Below the pieces are notes generated by a model. It had not been told where the DNA came from. It saw only the letters and a list, made by a program, of their open reading frames with translations, and did no database searches. A DNA stretch of 44,473 nt from Candidatus Palauibacter denitrificans (GTDB taxonomy: Bacteria; Gemmatimonadota; Gemmatimonadetes; Palauibacterales; Palauibacteraceae), in assembly GCA_009841015.1 (NCBI GenBank), contig VXMQ01000055.1, positions 1 through 44,473 of the forward strand, read 5' to 3'. This document shows positions 33,198 through 39,799 of this stretch, one piece after another. The position numbers were made by a program, and so were the translations under genes. Each line of letters begins with the position of its first letter. Positions within the stretch are counted from its first letter, which is position 1.

Positions 33198-34853
33198 ATG
33201 AAACCACCTGTCGCCGAGGCTCAGCAGGGCGCAGATCCCGGCATTCCACGTCCCGGCAACGAACCTGTCCACGACTACGCCCCGGGCAGTCCCGAACGGA
33301 CCGCCCTCAAGGAGGAGTTGCTCCGCCAGCGCGGCGAGGTCGTCGAAATCCCGCTGATCATCGGAGGGCGCGAGGTTCGGACCTCGAAGACGTTCGACGT
33401 GACGATGCCGCACGACCACGGCCACGCGCTGGCGCGCTGTCACATCGCCGGGGCCGCCGAGGCGCAGGCCGCCATCGACGCCTCGCGCGAGGCCTGGGCG
33501 GAGTGGTCGAACTGGGCCTGGGAGGACCGCGCCGCGATTCTCCTCCGCGCCGCCGAACTGCTCGCCGGCCCCTGGAGGATGAAGCTCAACGCCGCGACCA
33601 TGCTCGGGCAGAGCAAGACGGCGTTCCAGGCCGAGATCGACGCCGCGTGCGAGATCGTCGACTTCTGGCGCTTCAACTCCTTCTTCGCGGGGCGCGTGCA
33701 CGCGGAGCAACCGATCTCGGGGCCGGGCGTCCGGAACCGCATGGACCACCGTCCGCTCGAGGGGTTCGTCTACGCCATCAGTCCGTTCAACTTCACGGCC
33801 ATCGGGGCCAACCTGACCACGTCCCCCGCGCTCATGGGGAACGTCGCGATCTGGAAGCCCTCGACCACCGGCGTGCTCGGTTCCTGGTACGTGATGAAGC
33901 TCCTCGAAGCGGCGGGGCTCCCGCCGGGCGTGATCAACTTCATCCCGGGCGTCGCCTCGGAGATCAGCGACATCCTCCTGTCGAGCCCGGAACTCGGCGG
34001 CATCCACTTCACCGGTTCGACCGGCACCTTCCAGCATCTCTGGAAGTCCGTCGCGCGGAACGTGGAGAACTATCGCGCCTATCCGAGACTCGTCGGCGAG
34101 ACGGGCGGCAAGGACTTCATCGTCGCGCACGAGAGCGCGGACCCGCAGGCGCTCGCGGTCGCGATCGTGCAGGGCGGTTTCGAGTACCAGGGACAGAAGT
34201 GCTCGGCGACCTCTCGCGTGTACGTGCCCGACACGATGTGGGAAGATGTACGAGACCGCGTGGTCGCGATGACCGGGGAACTCCGCATGGGCGACCCGAC
34301 GGACTTCCGGAACTTCCTCGGCGCCGTGATCGACCGGGCGGCGTTCGACCGCATCAAGTCGTACATCGACTACGCCCGCGAGTCCGGCGATGCGCGCATC
34401 CTCGCCGGAGGCGGCTGCGATGACAGCCGGGGCTACTTCATCGAGCCCACCCTGGTGGAGGCGGACGATCCCGGGCACCGGCTGATGTGCGAGGAGATCT
34501 TCGGGCCGGTGGTCACCCTGCATTCGTACCGCGCGTCGGACTGGGAATCCACGCTCGCCCTGGTCGACGGGACGTCCCCCTACGCGCTCACGGGCGCGGT
34601 GTTCGCGCGGGACGAGGCGGCCCTCCGAAGCGCGGGCGAGGCGCTGCGGAACGCGGCGGGGAACTACTACATCAACGACAAGCCGTCCGGCGCGGTCGTC
34701 GGCCAGCAGCCCTTCGGGGGCGGCCGCGCGAGCGGCACGAACGACAAGGCCGGATCCGTGCTGAACCTCGTGCGCTGGGTCTCCCCCCGGACGATCAAGG
34801 AGACCTTCGATCCGCCCACCGACTACCGGTATCCCTTCATGGGGGCGGAGTGA
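33198..34853 (+). CDS. pruA: 1-pyrroline-5-carboxylate dehydrogenase
   Basis: A 551-residue aldehyde-dehydrogenase-fold enzyme that oxidises glutamate semialdehyde to glutamate in proline catabolism. The catalytic Cys is in Y-Q-G-Q-K-C-S-A-T-S-R and the general base Glu in V-G-E-T-G-G-K-D-F; both motifs are those of P5C dehydrogenase. A GGGGA precedes the ATG at 33198. The proline dehydrogenase gene is not in the window. The stop is overlapped by the GTG of the next gene. Confidence 0.94.
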   Translation: MKPPVAEAQQGADPGIPRPGNEPVHDYAPGSPERTALKEELLRQRGEVVEIPLIIGGREVRTSKTFDVTMPHDHGHALARCHIAGAAEAQAAIDASREAWAEWSNWAWEDRAAILLRAAELLAGPWRMKLNAATMLGQSKTAFQAEIDAACEIVDFWRFNSFFAGRVHAEQPISGPGVRNRMDHRPLEGFVYAISPFNFTAIGANLTTSPALMGNVAIWKPSTTGVLGSWYVMKLLEAAGLPPGVINFIPGVASEISDILLSSPELGGIHFTGSTGTFQHLWKSVARNVENYRAYPRLVGETGGKDFIVAHESADPQALAVAIVQGGFEYQGQKCSATSRVYVPDTMWEDVRDRVVAMTGELRMGDPTDFRNFLGAVIDRAAFDRIKSYIDYARESGDARILAGGGCDDSRGYFIEPTLVEADDPGHRLMCEEIFGPVVTLHSYRASDWESTLALVDGTSPYALTGAVFARDEAALRSAGEALRNAAGNYYINDKPSGAVVGQQPFGGGRASGTNDKAGSVLNLVRWVSPRTIKETFDPPTDYRYPFMGAE

Positions 34854-35836
34854 GGAGGGGCGTTTGGCTGCTGGTGGCCGCCGGCGCGGCCGTCGGGTGC
34901 GGCGACGAGCCCGAAATCAACATCCGGGAGGTGTTGGAGAACGCGACGTTCCTCACGCTGGACGGCGGCGAGATCACGCTCACGGCAGGCGCGACGACCA
35001 GTGCAGGCAACGTACGGCACGAACTCCTCCTCACGGCGGACGGCGATCTCGATTTTGATTCGGACATCGACGCCGTCGCGGTGCTCGCGGCGGATCAGGG
35101 GCGCGAACGTTTCCTGACCCTGCATGCCCTGCTGAGGGACGGCGATCAGCTGCGGGATGTGTCCGCGCGCCTCATTGGAGACCGGATCGAAGTTCACCGG
35201 GCGGAGATTCTCGATGGGATGATCCGGCTGAACGTCCGGATTCGCGGGCCACGCGAGCCGGTCACGGTCCGCCCATCGGTCGACCGGACGCCGTACTTCG
35301 CGCTGACGGACCGGGGGCTGACCTCCGTCACGCTCATCGACGGCGCCGATGGGGAGGAGGCGCCGGCCGACGCCGCCGGGGCCGGTAACGGGACCCCGGC
35401 GGCCGCGCCTGGGCTGTACTCGCACGAATGGGAGCTTGAATCGTTCGACCGCGGGGACTGGAGCGCGAACCTTGGCGAGCTGCGAGAACCGGTGAGACTC
35501 AGATTCCGGGCGGAGCCGCGCGCCGACGCGGACGTGACCGGGGAGTTGGCGGGGTTCGCGGGCTGCAATCGGATCTTCGCGAGTTTCCGCGTGCATGAGG
35601 GGGAGGCCCTGCGGTTCTACGGCGTAACGGCCATGCGAAAGCTCTGCCCGGAACGGGAGGCGAACTTCGAGCAGCGCCTTCTCGACGCGCTTCGTTTCGT
35701 GAGGGCGTTCCGGGTCGAGGGCGACCGGATGACCCTCGCCCTCCGAGGCGGCGCGATTCGTTTCCGGGTCGGACAGCCGCTGGCCCCGCACGCGCCCGGC
35801 GCCGCCCCGGACCCGCCCGACGCGAGTTCAATGTAG
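34850..35836 (+). CDS. META-domain lipoprotein (HslJ-like)
   Basis: A 328-residue lipoprotein starting at a GTG that overlaps the pruA stop (GTGA). The lipobox A-A-V-G-C is at about residue 17. An N-terminal beta domain (about 25-140) is followed by a Gly/Ala/Pro linker (G-N-G-T-P-A-A-A-P) and a C-terminal META/HslJ-like domain with G-C-N-R-I-F and T-A-M-R-K-L-C-P. The family is linked to envelope or stress roles in other bacteria, without a known activity. A tail of about 15 residues is Pro/Ala-rich. Confidence 0.82.
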   Translation: MRRGVWLLVAAGAAVGCGDEPEINIREVLENATFLTLDGGEITLTAGATTSAGNVRHELLLTADGDLDFDSDIDAVAVLAADQGRERFLTLHALLRDGDQLRDVSARLIGDRIEVHRAEILDGMIRLNVRIRGPREPVTVRPSVDRTPYFALTDRGLTSVTLIDGADGEEAPADAAGAGNGTPAAAPGLYSHEWELESFDRGDWSANLGELREPVRLRFRAEPRADADVTGELAGFAGCNRIFASFRVHEGEALRFYGVTAMRKLCPEREANFEQRLLDALRFVRAFRVEGDRMTLALRGGAIRFRVGQPLAPHAPGAAPDPPDASSM

Positions 35837-35893
35837 ATTCACGGTTCGCCCTGCGGGTGGAAGACCCGGTCCGGGCGGGAGAGGCGCGACGGC

Positions 35894-36832
35894 ATGGGAC
35901 GTTTCACAGACGAGGAACTTCAGCGGAAGGTGCAGGAAGGGTTCATCGTCGAGTCCGAAGAGGACATGACGGAGACCTACAAGCGGGCGCTGATCACGCA
36001 GCTCACCGTCCAGGGCGACACCGAGCTGATCAGCGCGCCGGCCTACTTCATGGCCGCCCGCGACGCTCCGTCCACGAACACGATGGTCTCGGCCATGGCG
36101 ATCATCCAGGACGAACTCGGGCACGCGAACATCGCCTACCGCCTGCTCGAGGATCTCGGCGTGGACCGCCACTGGCTGCTCTACGAGCGGGAACCCGCCC
36201 ACTTCAAGCACCCCTACGGCTTCGACCAGCCGCTCATGAACTGGGCCGAGCTGGTTTCGGCGAACGCGCTCTACGACCGGGCCGGGATCACGCTGCTGGG
36301 CGACGTCCACCGCAACACGAGCTACGGGCCGCTCAAGCGCGGTCTCGTCAAGGTGAGCATGGAGGAGAACTTCCACCTGCGGCACGGCGAGGTCTGGATC
36401 CGCCGCTTCGCCGAGGCGGGAGGCGCCGCGAAGGAAGCGGTGCAGCGGACGCTCGACTGGATGTTTCCGATGGGCGTTGAGTGGTTCGGGATGCCCGACG
36501 ACCGCAAGCACCACAACGCGCAACTCGACTTCCGCCTCAAGGGGATGACGAACGACCAGCTGCGCCGGACCTGGCTCAAGGCGGTCGTGCCGCTGTGCGA
36601 GGAGCTGGGGTACGACCTGCCGGCCCAGTACGACCCCGACACGGACGAAGTGGAGCTGACCTACGAGCTTCCCTGCCAGTACGACCCGGGGGCGCGACGC
36701 TGGCTTTTCAATGAGACGATCACGTGGAAGCAGGTGTTCGAGCGGTGGAAGGCGCGCGGCCCGATGAACGAGCAATACGTCGATTCGCTGCGGCGAAGCC
36801 GGTTCGCGGTCGAGCGGCTGCTCGCGGCATGA
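35894..36832 (+). CDS. paaA: PaaA-like diiron oxygenase large subunit
   Basis: A 312-residue ferritin-fold subunit of the phenylacetyl-CoA epoxidase family. All six diiron ligands can be placed at spacing equal to E. coli PaaA (numbering offset +2): E44, E74 and H77 (Q-D-E-L-G-H), D128 (L-Y-D-R-A-G), E158 and H161 (E-E-N-F-H). It starts after a GGGAGAGG and begins an operon in which the next three genes each overlap by 4 bases. A C-terminal segment with Y-E-L-P-C-Q-Y-D-P differs from what I recall of E. coli PaaA. The actual substrate (phenylacetyl-CoA or another CoA thioester) is inferred only from the family. Confidence 0.88.
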   Translation: MGRFTDEELQRKVQEGFIVESEEDMTETYKRALITQLTVQGDTELISAPAYFMAARDAPSTNTMVSAMAIIQDELGHANIAYRLLEDLGVDRHWLLYEREPAHFKHPYGFDQPLMNWAELVSANALYDRAGITLLGDVHRNTSYGPLKRGLVKVSMEENFHLRHGEVWIRRFAEAGGAAKEAVQRTLDWMFPMGVEWFGMPDDRKHHNAQLDFRLKGMTNDQLRRTWLKAVVPLCEELGYDLPAQYDPDTDEVELTYELPCQYDPGARRWLFNETITWKQVFERWKARGPMNEQYVDSLRRSRFAVERLLAA

Positions 36833-37302
36833 CCGCCGACGCCCCGGCTCGCGGCGTGGCGCGCACGCGGCACCTCCCGCGGTACCTCCCCCGGTACGAG
36901 GCGGGCATGGACTTCGGCGCCGTGCTCCGGGAGACGCGGGGCGGACGGGAACTGCCGCCCCCTCCCGCCTTCACCGAACCCGCCGCGGACCTCGCCGAAC
37001 GGGCGCGCCGGGCGCTCTACGAGGTCGCGGATCCGGAATTCCCGATTTCGATCGTCGACCTGGGGCTCGTGCGCGGCGTCGAGGGGGACGAGAAGGCCGG
37101 GTCCGTCACCGTTCACCTCACCTTCACGGCCACCGCCTGCCCCTGCATGGACTTCATCGAATGGGACGTGCGGCAGCGGCTGCTGGAGATGGACGGCATC
37201 CGGAAGGTCGAGATCGTGACCGGGTGGGATCCTCCCTGGACGACGGCCGCCATCTCCGCGCGCGGACGGCGACTCCTCCGCTCCGTCGGAGTCGTCACGT
37301 GA
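36829..37302 (+). CDS. paaD: PaaD-like DUF59 protein lacking the zinc ribbon
   Basis: A 157-residue protein with a MIP18/DUF59 domain (about 52-150): D-P-E-F-P-I-S-I-V-D-L-G and T-A-C-P-C-M-D-F, followed by the W-D-P-P-W-T-T segment known from PaaD. In E. coli PaaD a Cys-rich zinc ribbon follows this domain; here the protein stops after S-V-G-V-V-T, and a matching ribbon is encoded separately at 38374. The N-terminal 50 residues are a basic extension. It overlaps paaA as ATGA. The role is probably iron-cluster or metal delivery to the oxygenase. Confidence 0.85.
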   Translation: MTADAPARGVARTRHLPRYLPRYEAGMDFGAVLRETRGGRELPPPPAFTEPAADLAERARRALYEVADPEFPISIVDLGLVRGVEGDEKAGSVTVHLTFTATACPCMDFIEWDVRQRLLEMDGIRKVEIVTGWDPPWTTAAISARGRRLLRSVGVVT

Positions 37303-37547
37303 TCCGCAACGGCCGGGTCTACGAGGTGTTCGCGCGCAAGAAGCGGGCGGACCGCTTCGAGCACGTGGGCGCGGTGTCCGCCCCCAACGAGCAGTTGGCG
37401 CGGGTCTACGCGTGGCAGACGTACGACGAGGCCAAGTGGTTCGAGATGACCGTCGCGCCGCGCGATGCGTTCGCAGCGGTGAATCGGCCGCAGGCCCCGT
37501 TCACGCTGGGCGGTTCGGGCGGGCGGGCTTCGGCGGATTCTCGATGA
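37299..37547 (+). CDS. paaB: PaaB-like small subunit
   Basis: An 82-residue protein resembling the PaaB component of the epoxidase (Y-E-V-F-A-R-K-K, H-V-G-A-V-S-A-P, W-F-E-M-T-V-A-P). Translation begins at a GTG overlapping the DUF59 stop as GTGA. It ends in a Gly/Ser-rich tail and overlaps paaC by ATGA. Its exact job is uncertain even in characterised systems. Confidence 0.82.
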   Translation: MIRNGRVYEVFARKKRADRFEHVGAVSAPNEQLARVYAWQTYDEAKWFEMTVAPRDAFAAVNRPQAPFTLGGSGGRASADSR

Positions 37548-38368
37548 CGGAGAGCGGTTTCCGGTCGGCGGCGGACCTTCCGGAGGGCGTGTCCGGGCAC
37601 CTCGCCAACCTCATCCTCGCCCTCGCCGACAACAAGCGGCTGCTCGGCATCCGCTACTCGGACTGGATCCTCGGCGCGCCCTCGGTCGAGGCGGGCATCG
37701 CCTGTTCCGCCATGGCGCAGGACGAGTGGGGGCACGCCCGCATCCTCTATGCGATGCTGCGCGACTTCGGCCACGATCCGTCCGTTCTCGAGCACGAGCG
37801 CGCGTCCGACGAGTACCACAGCTCCGAACTGCTCGACCGGGATGTCGCCTCCTGGGAGGAGTTCCTCGCCCTCAACTTCCTGTGGGACACCGCGCTTTCG
37901 GTCCAGTTCGAGATGCTCGTGGAGAGCCGCTACGAGCCGATCCACTACAAGGTGCGCAAGCTGCTCGAGGAGGAGCGCTTCCATTTCGATCACGGGCAGG
38001 GGTGGACCTCCCGCCTGTTGAGCGCCGAGGGCGGGCGGGCGGCGCTGGCCGAAGCCTTCGGAGCGGCCTGGAACGCGTGTCTGCGCGGCTTCGGCCCCGA
38101 CGACGACCCGCTCAGCGGGACGCTCGCCGCGCACGGAATCGTGCGGCGGGATGCCGCCGGGGCGCGGGCGCGCTGGCTGGAACGCGTGGGTCCGGTCGCC
38201 GCGGAGACCGGCCTGGCGCGCGACGCCGGATCGGAGTGGGTCAGCACGCGCGAACCCGTCTGGGAGGACCGCTGGCTCCTGCGCCGGCGGGCGGTGGAGG
38301 GCGGCCCCGATGACGATTCCCTCGCGCGGGTCCGGGGCGACCGTAACCGAGAACTCCTGATGGACTGA
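37544..38368 (+). CDS. paaC: PaaC-like oxygenase subunit with retained metal ligands
   Basis: A 274-residue second ferritin-fold subunit. In E. coli PaaC, as I recall, this subunit is structural and has lost its ligands. Here E61/H64 (Q-D-E-W-G-H), D115 (L-W-D-T-A-L) and E144/H147 (E-E-R-F-H) are present at nearly the spacing of PaaA, and only the first-helix Glu is replaced, perhaps by D29. This suggests a second possible diiron site. ATGA overlap with paaB. Confidence 0.87.
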   Translation: MTESGFRSAADLPEGVSGHLANLILALADNKRLLGIRYSDWILGAPSVEAGIACSAMAQDEWGHARILYAMLRDFGHDPSVLEHERASDEYHSSELLDRDVASWEEFLALNFLWDTALSVQFEMLVESRYEPIHYKVRKLLEEERFHFDHGQGWTSRLLSAEGGRAALAEAFGAAWNACLRGFGPDDDPLSGTLAAHGIVRRDAAGARARWLERVGPVAAETGLARDAGSEWVSTREPVWEDRWLLRRRAVEGGPDDDSLARVRGDRNRELLMD

Positions 38369-38373
38369 AGTCC

Positions 38374-38613
38374 ATGGCCGACGGCACGAAGCACGACAGC
38401 GTGAAGCACGACGGCGCGGGCGGCGGTGCCCCGCCGCAGCGGTTGCCGCTCGACGACCCCGTCGAATCGTCCGGCATGCCGGCATCCGTCCCCTGCCCCT
38501 TCTGCGACTCCGACGACTCCGACCCGTTCGCCACCTTCGGGGGACAGGCTTCGACCGCCCAGTACTACTGCAACGCCTGCCGAACCGTCTTCGAGGCCGT
38601 GAGGTGGCGCTGA
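38374..38613 (+). CDS. Stand-alone zinc ribbon matching the C-terminus of PaaD
   Basis: A 79-residue protein with a disordered N-terminus (K-H-D-G-A-G-G-G-A-P-P) and a four-Cys zinc ribbon, C-P-F-C then C-N-A-C, with an F-G-G-Q-A-S-T-A-Q-Y-Y segment between. The Cys spacing and the F-G-x-x-A-x-x-A-x-Y-x-C pattern match the ribbon at the end of E. coli PaaD (C-P-R-C, F-G-S-T-A-C-K-A-L-Y-R-C). It follows paaC after only 5 bases. Confidence 0.8.
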   Translation: MADGTKHDSVKHDGAGGGAPPQRLPLDDPVESSGMPASVPCPFCDSDDSDPFATFGGQASTAQYYCNACRTVFEAVRWR

Positions 38614-38791
38614 ACTGGTAGCGCTCGAGCCCGGACTCCATCGCGGGCGAGTCCCGCCGCTCGCTCCCTTCGCCAGCGCGCTGGCCGCGTTCGCCTCGGG
38701 GCAATCGGATCCCGGACTTCGGCTGCGCAGCAGCCTCGGGGAAGATGCACCGCTGCCGGCCGGGTTTTTCTTCCGGACGCCGGATCAGTGG

Positions 38792-39358
38792 ATGGACTTC
38801 GAGCGCCATGCCGTCGAGTTGTGCCGCGGCCGGGTGCTCGACCTCGGGGCCGGGGCGGGACCGCACACGCTCGCGCTCGAGGCGCTGGGGCGCCCCGTCG
38901 TCGCGGTCGACGGCTCCGCCACGGTCGCTCGCCTGCTGCGGGCGCGCGGGGCGGCGTCCGTCGTGCACGCCGACTTCCGCCACTGGTGGCGACCGGGATT
39001 CGACACGGTCCTCATGCTCATGAACGGGCTGGGGCCGGTGGGAACGCTGGCGGGCCTCGACCGGTTCCTCGCGCACGCCCCCCGGTTCCTGGCGCCGGGC
39101 GGACAGATCCTGGTCGACGGCGCGGAAGCCGTCATTCGAGGACGCTCGGCGACGGCGGGCTGGCCGCCTGCCGGCGACTATCCCGGCCAGGCGTGGATCG
39201 AGCTTTCCCACGCGGGCCGCGTCGGCCGACCCTTCCGCGAGTTGTACATCGATCTCGAGGCGCTCGCGCGCCACGCCACGCGGGCCGGCTGGCGGTTGGA
39301 CGTGGCGTTCGAGGACGGGAACGGGGTCTATCTCGCCCGCCTCACGAGACGGTCCTGA
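38792..39358 (+). CDS. SAM-dependent methyltransferase
   Basis: A class I methyltransferase with motif I V-L-D-L-G-A-G-A-G and later motifs D-T-V-L-M-L-M-N-G-L-G and P-G-G-Q-I-L-V-D-G. The ATG at 38792 gives 188 residues, but the frame is open back to 38603 and the upstream residues (F-F-F-R-T-P-D-Q-W) look like the real N-terminal part. No ATG, GTG or TTG exists there; a CTG at 38615 follows a GAGGTG by 8 bases. If that is the start, the gene abuts the zinc ribbon and belongs to the Paa operon. The substrate is unknown. Confidence 0.78.
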   Translation: MDFERHAVELCRGRVLDLGAGAGPHTLALEALGRPVVAVDGSATVARLLRARGAASVVHADFRHWWRPGFDTVLMLMNGLGPVGTLAGLDRFLAHAPRFLAPGGQILVDGAEAVIRGRSATAGWPPAGDYPGQAWIELSHAGRVGRPFRELYIDLEALARHATRAGWRLDVAFEDGNGVYLARLTRRS

Positions 39359-39512
39359 CCTTCCGGGACACCCGCGGACACCTGGATGCCTGCCAACCAT
39401 TTCTTCGATTCCGGAGTCGAACGTTCAGGAGCCGGCAGAAACTTTCTCTCATTTTTTCCGTACCACGAGGGTACAGATCGCAACCGCCGATTCCGAGGAA
39501 GGGGCAGATCAA

Positions 39513-39719
39513 ATGGACAGGTTGTCAAAATGGGCGACCACGGGTTCTCTGGCCTGGCTGGTGATGGCGGTTGGGTTGATTCTGGGCACGCACAGCGGGT
39601 CCGTGCAGGGTGCGCAGGCTGCCGGGACTCAACCCGCCCCGGAAGTCGCAACGTGTCCGGAGACTTCCGTCGCGGCGGCTCCAGCGACGGTGGATTTCAC
39701 CGCCCCCGCGAGGTCCTGA
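39513..39719 (+). CDS. Small secreted or membrane-anchored peptide
   Basis: A 68-residue frame with a GGAAGGGG 9 bases before its ATG. It has one hydrophobic signal-type segment (about residues 10-25, L-A-W-L-V-M-A-V-G-L-I-L) and an Ala/Thr/Pro-rich tail. It is followed directly by a strong terminator and then glnS. The 39359-39512 upstream gap contains GTACC facing GGTAC (39460-39474) and AT-rich sequence but no clear gene. Confidence 0.5.
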   Translation: MDRLSKWATTGSLAWLVMAVGLILGTHSGSVQGAQAAGTQPAPEVATCPETSVAAAPATVDFTAPARS

Positions 39720-39752
39720 GCGGAGCCGCATCGCTCGCGCCGCCGCCCGATG

Positions 39753-39787
39753 GGCCGGGTCCGTACCGGGACCCGGCCTTTTTTTTT
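39753..39787 (+). terminator. Strong intrinsic terminator directly before glnS
   Basis: A 10-bp perfect GC stem (GGCCGGGTCC with GGACCCGGCC), a 6-base loop and 9 T (39779-39787) form a textbook terminator. It ends about 12 bases before the glnS ATG. Confidence 0.9.
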
Positions 39788-39799
39788 AGGTTCCCCCCC

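Noticed and set aside
39720..39799. T-box riboswitch before glnS
   Set aside because: The hairpin and T-run are present, but no T-box consensus or specifier stem was seen, so only a terminator is claimed.
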